From Actinomycetota bacterium (lineage in GTDB: Bacteria; Actinomycetota; Actinomycetes; Nanopelagicales; Nanopelagicaceae), in assembly GCA_947490845.1 (NCBI GenBank), contig CANLHI010000002.1:23958-87957 (forward strand): a DNA stretch of 64,000 nt, written 5' to 3'. The position numbers and the translations under genes are program-made. A model generated the notes under the pieces. The model saw only the letters and a list, made by a program, of their open reading frames with translations, did no database searches and was not told the origin of the DNA. The first letter of the stretch is position 1; each line of letters begins with the position of its first letter. Shown here one piece after another: positions 10,022 through 20,029 of this stretch.

Positions 10022-11478
10022 GTGAGAAAAAAGTAAAGGTCCGTTTCGCTCCATCTCCAACTGGTGATCTACATGTTGGAAATATACGCACCGCGCTATT
10101 TGATTGGGCTTATGCGCGCCACACAGGTGGCACATTCCTATTCCGTATCGAAGATACTGACACGACCCGCGTAACCGATGAATACATCCAAGCAGCGATC
10201 GATACTCTTAAGTGGCTTGGCCTTAATTGGGATGAGGGCCCAGAAGTCGGTGGCGAGAATGGCCCTTACTTACAATCGCAACGTTTAGATATTTACGCGC
10301 ATTGGGCTGCAAAGTTTCTAGATCAGAAAGATGCTTACCACTGTTACTGCTCACCGGATGAGTTAGAAGCGGTTCGCGAAGCACAACGTGCTGCAAATGT
10401 GGCACCTGGATATAACGGGCATTGTCGCGAGTTAACTGCTGATCAAATTGCTGGATATAAAGCACAGGGGCGCGGAGCCGTTGTGCGCATGCGCATGCCA
10501 GATGGCAACACAACTTTCACCGATGAGATTCGCGGCGATGTAACTTTTGATCATAAGTTTGTACCCGACTTTGTCTTGGTGCGCGCCGATGGTTCACCGC
10601 TTTACACCTTGGCCGTGGCAGTCGATGACATTTTGATGAAGGTCACTCACGTTTTGCGTGGAGAAGATCTGCTCTCATCAACGCCGCGTCAGATCCGTGT
10701 CTATCAAGCGATGGGGGTTGCAATCGATGACTACCCAGTCTTTGCGCACCTTCCCTTTGTAATGGGCCAAGATAATGCCAAGTTATCTAAGCGCAACGGT
10801 GAAGTTTCGATTGCTTGGTATCGCGAACAAGGTTATTTGCCTGAAGCGATCTGTAATTACTTAGCTTTGCTCGGTTGGTCACCAGGTGAAGATCGTGAAA
10901 ATGTAACCATGGCCGAACTATGCGAACTCTTCACGGTAGATAAGGTGCATTCATCACCAGCGCGCTTTGATATGAAGAAGCTAGAAGCAATAAATGGCGA
11001 CAAGATTCGCGCGCTGACTCTTGATGAATTCCTAAAGTGGTCTCTACCGTTCTTAACTAAAGCAGGCGTAATCACCGGAACTGATGCTGAGATTGCATTG
11101 GTCAAAAAAGCACTTCCAATAATTCAAGAACGCATCATAAAACTTGATGAAGTACCAGCCATGTTGCGCTTCTTATTTGTTAAAGAATTCGCCGTTGAAG
11201 AAGCATCACTTTCTAAAGTAACCGATGCTGCATCAAAGGAAGTTTTAAAGCGATCACTTGCAGAGCTAAAACCCCTTACAGTCTGGAACCACGATTCAAT
11301 CGAGGCCGCACTTCGCATATCGCTAATTGAAGAGTTGGGCCTTAAGCCGCGCATCGCATTTGGTGCAGTTCGCATTGCAACGACCGGATCAACAATTTCT
11401 CCACCTTTATTTGAGTCAATGGAGTTGCTGGGTAAAGAGGCTTCGCTAGCCCGAATCACTGCGGCAATCGCGCTGTAA
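10018..11478 (+). CDS. gltX: Glutamyl-tRNA synthetase
   Basis: Class I aaRS HIGH-like motif (APSPTGDLHVGNIRTALFDWAYAR), KLSKRNG motif. Confidence 0.97.
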   Translation: MSEKKVKVRFAPSPTGDLHVGNIRTALFDWAYARHTGGTFLFRIEDTDTTRVTDEYIQAAIDTLKWLGLNWDEGPEVGGENGPYLQSQRLDIYAHWAAKFLDQKDAYHCYCSPDELEAVREAQRAANVAPGYNGHCRELTADQIAGYKAQGRGAVVRMRMPDGNTTFTDEIRGDVTFDHKFVPDFVLVRADGSPLYTLAVAVDDILMKVTHVLRGEDLLSSTPRQIRVYQAMGVAIDDYPVFAHLPFVMGQDNAKLSKRNGEVSIAWYREQGYLPEAICNYLALLGWSPGEDRENVTMAELCELFTVDKVHSSPARFDMKKLEAINGDKIRALTLDEFLKWSLPFLTKAGVITGTDAEIALVKKALPIIQERIIKLDEVPAMLRFLFVKEFAVEEASLSKVTDAASKEVLKRSLAELKPLTVWNHDSIEAALRISLIEELGLKPRIAFGAVRIATTGSTISPPLFESMELLGKEASLARITAAIAL

Positions 11479-11506
11479 ATCTGAGGTATTCTTTCCCCTG
11501 TTGTAT

Positions 11507-11578
11507 TGGGGTATGGGGTAATTGGCAGCCCTGCTGATTCTGGTTCAGTAAGTCTAGGTTCGAGTCCTGGTACCCCAG
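11507..11578 (+). tRNA. tRNA-Gln (CTG)
   Basis: Acceptor TGGGGTA/TACCCCA, anticodon stem-loop CTGA-TTCTGGT-TCAG, T-loop GTTCGAGTC. Confidence 0.93.
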
Positions 11579-11629
11579 CGCAGTTCCCAAAGCAGCAAAA
11601 GTAAGACCGCAGTAAATGGAATGTACTAG

Positions 11630-11705
11630 GGCCCCGTCGTCTAGCGGCCTAGGACTCTGGCTTCTCAAGTCAGCTACGAGGGTTCGAATCCCTTCGGGGC
11701 TACCA
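11630..11705 (+). tRNA. tRNA-Glu (CTC), CCA encoded
   Basis: GGCCCCG...CGGGGCT-A-CCA, anticodon stem-loop CTGGC-TTCTCAA-GTCAG, T-loop GGTTCGAATCC. Confidence 0.93.
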
Positions 11706-11711
11706 ACGCAT

Positions 11712-11750
11712 CAGAGCGCTTACAGATTTTAACCTTCAGTAAGCGCTCTG
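11712..11750 (+). terminator. Strong hairpin downstream of tRNA-Glu, probable terminator
   Basis: Perfect 12-bp stem CAGAGCGCTTAC / GTAAGCGCTCTG with 15-nt loop; weak U-tract. Confidence 0.55.
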
Positions 11751-11906
11751 TTCACGTTTGAGGTTTTCTATTTCTCTAACGTTTCTTAACTTAACACGGA
11801 TCGTTCACAAGTTCTTTGATTGATTAAAGCCTGCCATTCATAATTGGAAGATTAGATCGCCTCGTTGTAACCCACAACTAACTAAATTCTAACGAGGAGA
11901 AATAAA

Positions 11907-13511
11907 GTGAAAATTTCTAAAGCGAAGCGCGGAATAGCAGTTATTTCTGCTACTGCGTTTCTAGCAATTTCAGCGGCGCCTGCAAATGCAGCGGCGCCAG
12001 TATATGTAGAGGCAGTTGCATCATCTGCAACTCTTACGCCTATTGCCGCAGCTGGTGACATGGTTGGTTCTTACCTTGTTCCGGGAATTCCAGATGGACT
12101 TGGCGTTGTTAAGAGCGGTAATTCCCTACGTATTATTACCAACCACGAGTGGAGCGCAACCAACGCAGTTGCAGCCGGCCGCACAACAGCAGGTGGACTA
12201 GTTTCAGGTTCATTCCTAAGCGACATGACTTATGACCTAACAACTAAGAAGGTTACAAAGGCTGTCGATCTATTTAAAGATGTAGTTTGGTATGACTATG
12301 CAACAGGTAAGTACGGTCAAAATCCAGGTGCCCCTGCAGGTGCTTTAGTCAAGGATTCATATGGAACTCTGAATCACTCATACCTTCTGAACCGTTTCTG
12401 CTCTGGAGCTCTAGCGCCAGCGGGATCATTCTTTGACAAGGCATCAGGTAATGGAGTTAGCGATGCAGTATTTCTCGCCGGTGAAGAAGGCGGAGATGAA
12501 TCTCGCGCATTCGCAACAAACTTAACAACTGGTCAACTCGTACAACTTCCAGCTCTTGGATTGGCTGCTTGGGAGAATGTGATTCCAGCGCCAACTAAGG
12601 GTAAGGCAACTGTACTGATGACCAATGAAGATGGTTCTGCCACAGATAGCCAGCAATGGATGTATGTCGGAACAAAGACAAAGACCGGTGCTTGGTATGA
12701 AAAGGCTGGCTTTACCAACGGAAAGTCATACGTTGTAGCAGCAGCTGCAGATGCAGTAGTTGCAAATGACAATGAGATCCGCTCAAAGTACGGAAAGAAC
12801 AAGCCTTTCCCAATCACATTTGCTGAAGTTAATACCAAGGCAAATGGAAAAGATCAGAACATTGAAGCTAACGCTAAGGGAATTGAATTTGCTCGCGTAG
12901 AAGATGGTCACTTTGATCCAAAGAAGCCAAATGACTATTACTTCGTAACTACTGAGTCAAATAAGGACGCAGTAGCAACAGCGCCAAATCCAGCAACTCC
13001 AACGGTAACACGTGACGGTGGAGCGCTATGGCGCATTCGCTTTAATGATGTTTCAAAGCCTTTGGGTGGCGCAACTCTTGAATTGCTACTTGATGGGTCT
13101 GAAAGCATTTACATGTCTAAGCCAGATAACATCGCAGTGGATTCACTTGGAAACGTATTGATCCAAGAAGATCCTGGTAACAACGCACACCTTGCACGTA
13201 TCGTTTCCTACCGCATCAGCGATGGAAAAGTTGGAACAATTGCACAATTCAAAGGAGAATACTTCGATTCAACTCGCCCTAATTTCATCACTCAAGATGA
13301 AGAATCATCAGGAATCATCGAAGTAACAAGTGAATTGCGTACATCAAAGTCCGATACTGCTAGTTACTACATGTTCGTGGCGCAGGTCCACGCAACACCA
13401 GCCAAGGCTCGTCCTGACCTTGATCCAGCAGATGCCACATTGGCAAAGGCTGTTGAAGGCGGACAGTGGTACATCTTAAAGATTACGAACTGGACTGACG
13501 TCTACAAGTAA
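11907..13511 (+). CDS. Secreted PhoX/DUF839-like protein (putative alkaline phosphatase family)
   Basis: Signal peptide (MKISKAKRGIAVISATAFLAISAAPANAA); FLAGEEGGDESRAFA, LPALGLAAWENVIPAPTKGKATVLMTNEDG, DNIAVDSLGNVLIQED resemble the DUF839/PhoX propeller. Confidence 0.6.
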   Translation: MKISKAKRGIAVISATAFLAISAAPANAAAPVYVEAVASSATLTPIAAAGDMVGSYLVPGIPDGLGVVKSGNSLRIITNHEWSATNAVAAGRTTAGGLVSGSFLSDMTYDLTTKKVTKAVDLFKDVVWYDYATGKYGQNPGAPAGALVKDSYGTLNHSYLLNRFCSGALAPAGSFFDKASGNGVSDAVFLAGEEGGDESRAFATNLTTGQLVQLPALGLAAWENVIPAPTKGKATVLMTNEDGSATDSQQWMYVGTKTKTGAWYEKAGFTNGKSYVVAAAADAVVANDNEIRSKYGKNKPFPITFAEVNTKANGKDQNIEANAKGIEFARVEDGHFDPKKPNDYYFVTTESNKDAVATAPNPATPTVTRDGGALWRIRFNDVSKPLGGATLELLLDGSESIYMSKPDNIAVDSLGNVLIQEDPGNNAHLARIVSYRISDGKVGTIAQFKGEYFDSTRPNFITQDEESSGIIEVTSELRTSKSDTASYYMFVAQVHATPAKARPDLDPADATLAKAVEGGQWYILKITNWTDVYK

Positions 13512-13534
13512 TTTATTAGTCGAGGGACGGGGAG

Positions 13535-13560
13535 AGAGGCCAGGTGACTGGCCTCTTTTC
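13535..13560. terminator. Rho-independent terminator
   Basis: AGAGGCCAG-GTGA-CTGGCCTCT followed by TTTCTTTTC. Confidence 0.75.
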
Positions 13561-13564
13561 TTTT

Positions 13565-14269
13565 CTACCAGGAGTTAGCGCCGAGGCCACCATCAAAGTC
13601 ATAAGTTGATCCGGTGGCCCAGGCATTGGCATCTGATAATAAAAACTCAGTGACTCCAACAACTTCCTTAGCGCTGGCATAACGCGCAAGCGGCGTCGCT
13701 GCCTTCCATGCTGCAACACCTTCTGGCCATGCCTGGTCTATTCCGTCGCGGCCAATTAGCCCAAGTCGCAGACCAAGCACGCGCATCGGAGCATGCGCTC
13801 GTGATGCCGAACGAGTTAATACATCTAGGGCTGCCTTGCTAGCTCCATATATTTCATGGCCTGGCCGTGGATTTAGCGCTTCAACAGATGAAATATTTAA
13901 AACAACAGTGACACCAGATTTAGCACTTTCATCAATAATCTCTTTAGGCGCATCGACATTGATGCGCATCATCAACTCTATCTCTGCGCGGCTGGCATGG
14001 GCTGGATCTAAAATTGCTTGGTTGGCTGCATTGTTAATTACAAAATCTAACTTACCCGCGCGGGCAATTGATTCCTGCACAAGTGAATTACCAGATTTGG
14101 TTACTGCCAGATCTTCAGCGATAACGTGTAAATTTGGGCGTGCTTTTAGCTCTCCAGTATTTACTTGAGCGCAGACCGTAAAGCCCAGTTCTAGAAAGCG
14201 ATCAACGTAAGCGCGTCCGATTAAGCCAGATGCGCCGGTGATAAGAATGTTTTTGCCCGAAAAAGTCAT
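13565..14269 (-). CDS. SDR family oxidoreductase
   Basis: ITGASGLIGRAYVDR, NNAANQA, YGASKAALDVLTRS. Confidence 0.88.
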   Translation of the reverse strand: MTFSGKNILITGASGLIGRAYVDRFLELGFTVCAQVNTGELKARPNLHVIAEDLAVTKSGNSLVQESIARAGKLDFVINNAANQAILDPAHASRAEIELMMRINVDAPKEIIDESAKSGVTVVLNISSVEALNPRPGHEIYGASKAALDVLTRSASRAHAPMRVLGLRLGLIGRDGIDQAWPEGVAAWKAATPLARYASAKEVVGVTEFLLSDANAWATGSTYDFDGGLGANSW

Positions 14270-15564
14270 CGCAGCGGATCCAGCGCTTTAACTCGCTGAT
14301 TAACGCGAGCTATTAAATCTGCCAAGTCAATCTTGGTGCTGGCACGATGGGCAACTACTTGATCACCTGCCACCCAGACATCTGTAACATCACCGCGACC
14401 GGCCGCAAATACAAGAAGGGCATTCACATTGTGAACTGGCGTTAGGTGCGCAGCGTGTAAGTCGATTGCAATCAAATCTGCTTCTTTGCCGATTTCGATA
14501 CTTCCGATGCGATCGGCCAACCCAACAGCGCGGGCGGCTTCAATAGTTGCGGCGCGCACAATAGAAGTTAGATCAACATCTGCAGGGGATTCACGTAAAG
14601 CAACGACGTGGGCTGCCATGCGCATTACTGAGAACATATCTAGATCATTTGATGAGGCGCAACTATCTGTACCAAGCCCAACTGCAATGCCAGCTTTGCG
14701 CATATCGTTAAAGCGCGCCAAGCCAGAACCAAGTTTTAAGTTACTGCCGGGGCAATGTCCAACGGATGCGCCCTTACTTGCTGCAATCTTCATATCTGAA
14801 TCACTTAAATGAACTCCGTGACCGAAGATTGTCGGCACATCTAATATTCCAGTGTCGCGGCAGACTTCAGCTGGAGTCTTGGAATAACGTGTAGCAATAT
14901 CTAGATTTTCTGCCTCAGTCTCAGATACATGCAAATGAATGCGCGCACCGAGCTCTTTGGCTATCTGTGCTACTTCCGTTAAGTTCTCTGGTGAATCCGT
15001 GTAGGTGGAATGTGGCATCAGATAAGTTGGAATATACGGTCCGCCTATTTTGGCTAGTTCATCTTTCCATTGATGCGCGCGTTCGATGCGTTGGTGCCAT
15101 TGCAGACCATCTAAACCTGGAAAATCAAAGAAGATTGGGCCGGCGATATGGCGCAAGCCCACGCGCACCGCACCGCGATGAGTTGCGACAGGGTTTAAAT
15201 ACATATCCATTGTCGTAGTTGTTCCAGATAGCAGCGCTTCAAGGGCGCCGAGTTCAGTGCCGAGTTCGCAAGTTGCCTCATCCATGATCGCACCTTCGGC
15301 AGCCCAGACAAGTTCGAGAAAACCTTGCAGGTTTACACCCTCTGACCAGCCACGCAATAAAGACATTCCAAGGTGAGTGTGGCTATTGATTAAACCAGGT
15401 GCGATTAATTTGCCAGCGGCGTCATAAACATTCTTAGCCGTCGGTTTATCTGTTCCGATGTAAGAAATCTTGCCATCAGTGATTCCGATTGAAACGTTCT
15501 CTAAAATCTCATTTGCGTTATTTGAGGTAACCGCATAACGCGCATTGGTGATTAAGAGATCCAT
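14266..15564 (-). CDS. Amidohydrolase, MTA/SAH deaminase-like
   Basis: APGLINSHTHLGMSLLRG, HLHVSETEAE, GHGVHLSDSD, VGLGTDSCASSNDLDMF typical of MTA/SAH deaminase/TRZ-ATZ hydrolases. Confidence 0.85.
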   Translation of the reverse strand: MDLLITNARYAVTSNNANEILENVSIGITDGKISYIGTDKPTAKNVYDAAGKLIAPGLINSHTHLGMSLLRGWSEGVNLQGFLELVWAAEGAIMDEATCELGTELGALEALLSGTTTTMDMYLNPVATHRGAVRVGLRHIAGPIFFDFPGLDGLQWHQRIERAHQWKDELAKIGGPYIPTYLMPHSTYTDSPENLTEVAQIAKELGARIHLHVSETEAENLDIATRYSKTPAEVCRDTGILDVPTIFGHGVHLSDSDMKIAASKGASVGHCPGSNLKLGSGLARFNDMRKAGIAVGLGTDSCASSNDLDMFSVMRMAAHVVALRESPADVDLTSIVRAATIEAARAVGLADRIGSIEIGKEADLIAIDLHAAHLTPVHNVNALLVFAAGRGDVTDVWVAGDQVVAHRASTKIDLADLIARVNQRVKALDPLR

Positions 15565-16305
15565 TTAGGAAGCCAGGATTTTAATTGCACCATCAATTAT
15601 TGTGATTACATTTCCGGCGCATCCCTTAATGACTTCCCCAACTCCTTCGTGGCTAATCTCTTCCTTCGATAAACCTGCGGCAGGGTTAGCAACTGCTGCA
15701 ATCGCGGCATAGCGAAGGCCGGCCTCGCGTGCCAGTGTGGCTTCAGGAACACCAGTCATGCCAACGACTGTTACGCCCATTACTGCGCACATACGAATCT
15801 CGGCTGGTGATTCAAAACGTGGACCGTTAAACACGGCATAGATACCGTGTTTATGTAATTTAATATCCGCTTTGTCGGCAGATTTTGATAGAGCCTTTTG
15901 GATTTCGCGGTCATAGATATAGGTCATATCTATATGTTGAACCCCGCCTTCTTGCACGCCATCAAAGAATGTATCTGCGCGACCATGGGTAAAGTCGATG
16001 AAGTCATCAACTAATTGCACAGCACCGGGCTTAAGTTTCTTATCGACTCCGCCGACGACATTCACACCAATGATTAATTCGGCGCCCCAGTTCTTGAGCG
16101 CTTGAATATTTGCACGGTAATTGACTTGGCTAGGGGGAACTGTGTGATTAACCCCGTGACGTGTAAGGAAGGCAACATCTGCGCCATGCCATTTGCCGGT
16201 TGTGATAACCGCTTGGCCATAGGTTGTCTCAACTGTTGTAGAAGGCTGACCAGCCAGGGCTGGCAGATTATAAAAACCGGTACCAGCGATAATTGCGATC
16301 TTCAA
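15565..16305 (-). CDS. S-methyl-5'-thioadenosine phosphorylase / purine nucleoside phosphorylase
   Basis: AIIAGTGFYNLPAL, FLTRHGVNHTVPPSQVNYRANI, FNGPRFESPAEIRM, VVGMTGVPEATLAREAGL. Confidence 0.9.
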   Translation of the reverse strand: MKIAIIAGTGFYNLPALAGQPSTTVETTYGQAVITTGKWHGADVAFLTRHGVNHTVPPSQVNYRANIQALKNWGAELIIGVNVVGGVDKKLKPGAVQLVDDFIDFTHGRADTFFDGVQEGGVQHIDMTYIYDREIQKALSKSADKADIKLHKHGIYAVFNGPRFESPAEIRMCAVMGVTVVGMTGVPEATLAREAGLRYAAIAAVANPAAGLSKEEISHEGVGEVIKGCAGNVITIIDGAIKILAS

Positions 16306-16309
16306 TTCA

Positions 16310-17821
16310 TTACTCCTTAAGGCCGGCCATTAGGCGGCCAATATAGTTGCGATCAGCACCTTTTGAATCTAGAACAGCGACAATCTTGCCGCCTGACATA
16401 ACTGCAATGCGATCTGAAAGCGAGAGAATCTCATCTAATTCAGCAGAGACCAGCATCACCGCTGCGCCCTTATCGCGCGCTGCAATTAACTGGTTATGGA
16501 TGAATTCAATTGAGCCAACGTCGACTCCGCGAGTTGGTTGCGCCGCAATAAGAACTGGAAGATCTTCACTTAGCTCGCGAGCAACGACAACTTTCTGCTT
16601 ATTTCCACCGGAGAGCGAACTGGCTGTATTGAAAGCAGATGGTGTGCGAATATCGAATTTCGCAACGGTTTCGACTGCGTTCTTGGCAATTGCGGAAAGA
16701 TCACGGATCCAGCCCTTTGCAAACGGTGCTTGATCAAATTGATTTAAGATCAAATTATCTGCAATTGAATACGTTGAAATAAGGCCATGCTTTTCTCGAT
16801 CTTCAGGAACATGAGAGATGCCTGCTTCATGGACCGCATGCGGGTTCAAATTCTTAGTTGGCACACCTTTTAATAACACTTCACCGGATTCACGATTGCG
16901 CATTCCGCAGATCGCCTCAACTAGTTCGCGTTGACCATTGCCTTCAACTCCGGCAACTCCAAGAATTTCACCAGAATGCAAAGACAGGTCAACACCTTTG
17001 ACCATTAACAATTTGCGGTCATCTAGAACTTGTAAGCCTTTAACTTCAAGTACCACAGCACCACGTTTTGCCTCAGTGCGGTTGACCTGCAATACAACCG
17101 AGCGGCCCACCATCATTTGGGCAAGCCCTGCTTCATCAGTCTCTTTCGGAGAAGTTGCACCTACAAGTTTGCCACCGCGCAGAACCACCACGCGATCGGC
17201 AACAGCCATAACTTCGTGAAGTTTGTGAGTAATTAGAACTATGCCAACCCCGCTCTTGGCAAGGTTACGAATTACTTCAAGTAATTCATCAATTTCTTGT
17301 GGAGTTAAAACTGCAGTTGGCTCATCGAGAATAAGCAGCTTCACATCTTTTCGAAGTGCTTTCAAAATTTCAACGCGTTGCTGCATGCCAACTGGAAGAT
17401 CTTCGATTACCGCATCAGGATCAACTTCAAGTCCATAGCGCTTGGAGAGCGCCAAGATCTCATCACGGGCAGCCTTCTTATTGATAAAGAGTCCACGCTT
17501 GGGTTCGCCACCCAAAATGATATTTTCTGTAACTGTCATGACGGGTACTAGTTGAAAGTGCTGATGCACCATTCCAACGCCACGTGCGATAACTCCAGCG
17601 GTATCGCCAAATACGATCGGTGTTCCACCGATTTTGATCTCACCTGAGTCAGGTTTAACAAGGCCAAAGACCGCTTTGAGTAAAGTGGATTTTCCTGCTC
17701 CATTTTCACCCAGGAGTGCAACGACTTCACCCGCATTAACGGTTAATGAAATATTGTCATTTGCGACAACGCCGGGATAGCGCTTTGTGACACCAGTGAC
17801 TTCAAGAAGGGCGCTCATCAA
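16310..17821 (-). CDS. ABC transporter ATP-binding protein (BMP/nucleoside importer type, duplicated NBD)
   Basis: Two NBDs; GENGAGKSTLLK, LILDEPTAVLTPQE, VEGNGQRELVEAICG, LSGGNKQKVVVARELS. Confidence 0.93.
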   Translation of the reverse strand: MMSALLEVTGVTKRYPGVVANDNISLTVNAGEVVALLGENGAGKSTLLKAVFGLVKPDSGEIKIGGTPIVFGDTAGVIARGVGMVHQHFQLVPVMTVTENIILGGEPKRGLFINKKAARDEILALSKRYGLEVDPDAVIEDLPVGMQQRVEILKALRKDVKLLILDEPTAVLTPQEIDELLEVIRNLAKSGVGIVLITHKLHEVMAVADRVVVLRGGKLVGATSPKETDEAGLAQMMVGRSVVLQVNRTEAKRGAVVLEVKGLQVLDDRKLLMVKGVDLSLHSGEILGVAGVEGNGQRELVEAICGMRNRESGEVLLKGVPTKNLNPHAVHEAGISHVPEDREKHGLISTYSIADNLILNQFDQAPFAKGWIRDLSAIAKNAVETVAKFDIRTPSAFNTASSLSGGNKQKVVVARELSEDLPVLIAAQPTRGVDVGSIEFIHNQLIAARDKGAAVMLVSAELDEILSLSDRIAVMSGGKIVAVLDSKGADRNYIGRLMAGLKE

Positions 17822-18816
17822 CCTTGTCCCTTCTCATACGGTTGGCCTTCTGCGGCCGGAGGTCTGACTTTTCCAGCCGAAATTGCTAGAACAATAATTA
17901 CCATGACGTAAGGCAAGATTCCAACAAATTGTGGTGGAATATTTACAGTGCCATCAATCATTAATTGGTTTGCACCAGCTTGTGATAAACCAAAGAACAT
18001 GGCAGCTGCAAGTGCGCCCAGCGGATTCCAGCGACCAAAGATCATTAAGGCAAGGGCGGTGAAGCCTTTACCAGCTGTGAAGCCACGATTCCATGAACCA
18101 ACTAACTCGAGCACAAGGTATGAACCGCAGAGGCCGCCAATAGCACCAGCTACGGCAACGTTTATATATCGCAACTTTGAAACAGATACGCCAGCAGTAT
18201 CAGCAGCGGATGGATGTTCTCCGACAGCACGAGAGCGCAGCCCCCAAGAAGTGTGGAAGAGCGCGAAGTACAAAGTCAAAATCACGACAAATCCCAAATA
18301 CATCAAGACGCCGTGCTTGAAGAGAACATCTCCAAAGAATGGAATATTGGAAAGCCCTGGGATTGGTTTTTGCTTAAACATATTTGGAAGCATGTTGCCT
18401 TGAATATAGAAAAATGAAGTCAGCCCCGTTGCCAAAATATTCAGAATTGTTCCGGCAATGATCTGATCCATCTTCCATGTCACGCTCATAAGCGCAAGAA
18501 GTAAACTCATTGCAACGCCAGTAGCCATCGCAATACAGAAACCGATCAAGATGCTCTTGGTTGCAATTGCCGCATAGAAGGCAACGAAAGAAGTCAAAAG
18601 TAGCGTGCCTTCGATACCGATATTCACAATGCCCGTGCGTTCGCACATGATTCCGACCATGGCAGCAAGAGCCAATGGCATAGCGAAGGTAACCGCAATA
18701 GAAAAGACCGAAGTAGTTACATTCGAGGACTGCAGATAGAGATAGAAAGTTGGGATTGCTACTGCAAGTGCGTAGTAAAACCCACGGCGCTTAACTAATG
18801 AATTCAATTTCCCCAA
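17818..18816 (-). CDS. ABC transporter permease (BMP family importer)
   Basis: Multi-TM; ERTGIVNIGIEGTLL motif; overlaps NBD gene. Confidence 0.92.
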   Translation of the reverse strand: MGKLNSLVKRRGFYYALAVAIPTFYLYLQSSNVTTSVFSIAVTFAMPLALAAMVGIMCERTGIVNIGIEGTLLLTSFVAFYAAIATKSILIGFCIAMATGVAMSLLLALMSVTWKMDQIIAGTILNILATGLTSFFYIQGNMLPNMFKQKPIPGLSNIPFFGDVLFKHGVLMYLGFVVILTLYFALFHTSWGLRSRAVGEHPSAADTAGVSVSKLRYINVAVAGAIGGLCGSYLVLELVGSWNRGFTAGKGFTALALMIFGRWNPLGALAAAMFFGLSQAGANQLMIDGTVNIPPQFVGILPYVMVIIVLAISAGKVRPPAAEGQPYEKGQG

Positions 18817-19892
18817 CCTCCCGTCAATGATCGGTTGGAAGAATTCTTAAAGAATCTTGAGATTAGGGGAGCGGTTACAAACAAGAGAATCATTGCAAGA
18901 AGTAGATCGACTAACTCGGGGGCAACGCCGGCATCGAATTGCATATTGGCAGCTCCTGCACGCATGCCACCGATTAATATCGCACCGGGGATAATTCCAA
19001 TTGGATGGACTCTGCCAAGTAGTGCAATCGTTATTCCATCAAAGCCCAGACCTAAGTTAAAGGCTGGTTCGAATCTATAAGTAATACCAAGAGTTTCAAC
19101 TGCGCCACCCAGTCCAGCAATTCCGCCTGAGAAAAGCATTGCAAAAAAGATGGTGCGCTTATAAGAAATACCGGCATACCAAGCCGCGAATCTATTTCGA
19201 CCGACTGAGTTAAATCGGAATCCTGTAGTTGTATATCCAAGGATCCACCACATGGCACAAGCTAAAAATACAGCTACAAAAAAACCACTTGGTAATAGTC
19301 CGAACATTGGAAGACGAACAGATTCAATGATTTGAGGCGTGCGAGTAAGTGCCTGATCAGGCTCCTTAAATGGGTGAGAAGCAAGATAATCCACGATACC
19401 CATCACAATTGAGTTCAACATGATGGTAGTAATTACTTCGTGAACTCCGCGGAAAGCCTTCAAATATCCAGCAATAGCACCGACTAATGCTCCAAAGAAG
19501 AAACCAAAACCTAGGGCAACCGAAACATGAATAAATGGCGGCAAATTTGTTAGTGCATAGCCAGCCCAAGCAGAAGCGAGGGCGCCACTGAGCAATTGAC
19601 CTTGAACTCCAATATTAAAAAGACCAGCACGCAACCCTAAAGTCACTGCCAGACCACTGAGGACGAGTGGAGTTGCCTTGCCTAGGGTTGCTGCAATGCC
19701 TTCGCTAGATCCAAAAGCAGCAGTGAATAGCGAGTTGTATGCGAGAACTGGATCAAGTCCCTGCAACAACATAAGTAAAGAAGCAACAAGCATCGCAGCG
19801 AGAACTGAGATAATTGGAACCAGCCACGAACCTACATCGTATTTCTGCTTCTTGCCTTTTACTTCATTAATTAACGCAGACATGACATCCAA
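18804..19892 (-). CDS. ABC transporter permease (BMP family importer)
   Basis: Multi-TM; LRAGLFNIGVQGQLLSGAL motif; overlaps preceding permease gene. Confidence 0.92.
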   Translation of the reverse strand: MDVMSALINEVKGKKQKYDVGSWLVPIISVLAAMLVASLLMLLQGLDPVLAYNSLFTAAFGSSEGIAATLGKATPLVLSGLAVTLGLRAGLFNIGVQGQLLSGALASAWAGYALTNLPPFIHVSVALGFGFFFGALVGAIAGYLKAFRGVHEVITTIMLNSIVMGIVDYLASHPFKEPDQALTRTPQIIESVRLPMFGLLPSGFFVAVFLACAMWWILGYTTTGFRFNSVGRNRFAAWYAGISYKRTIFFAMLFSGGIAGLGGAVETLGITYRFEPAFNLGLGFDGITIALLGRVHPIGIIPGAILIGGMRAGAANMQFDAGVAPELVDLLLAMILLFVTAPLISRFFKNSSNRSLTGGWGN

Positions 19893-19963
19893 TTTCTAGT
19901 GTCGAAAATTTGTTGTATCTATTTCTTAACTCTAGTCGTTATCGCGAAATTTCCCTAGAGTGG

Positions 19964-19995
19964 CGAATGGGTGCGCATCTCTGCGCACCCATTCG
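19964..19995 (-). terminator. Hairpin between substrate-binding protein gene and permease genes (attenuator/processing signal)
   Basis: Perfect 14-bp stem CGAATGGGTGCGCA-TCTC-TGCGCACCCATTCG. Confidence 0.65.
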
Positions 19996-20029
19996 TAGTA
20001 CCCACCTATATTACATTTTTACTTACTTA

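Noticed and set aside
11456-11668. 70-aa minus-strand ORF across the tRNA-Gln/Glu region
   Set aside because: Overlaps a clear tRNA gene in antisense; spurious.
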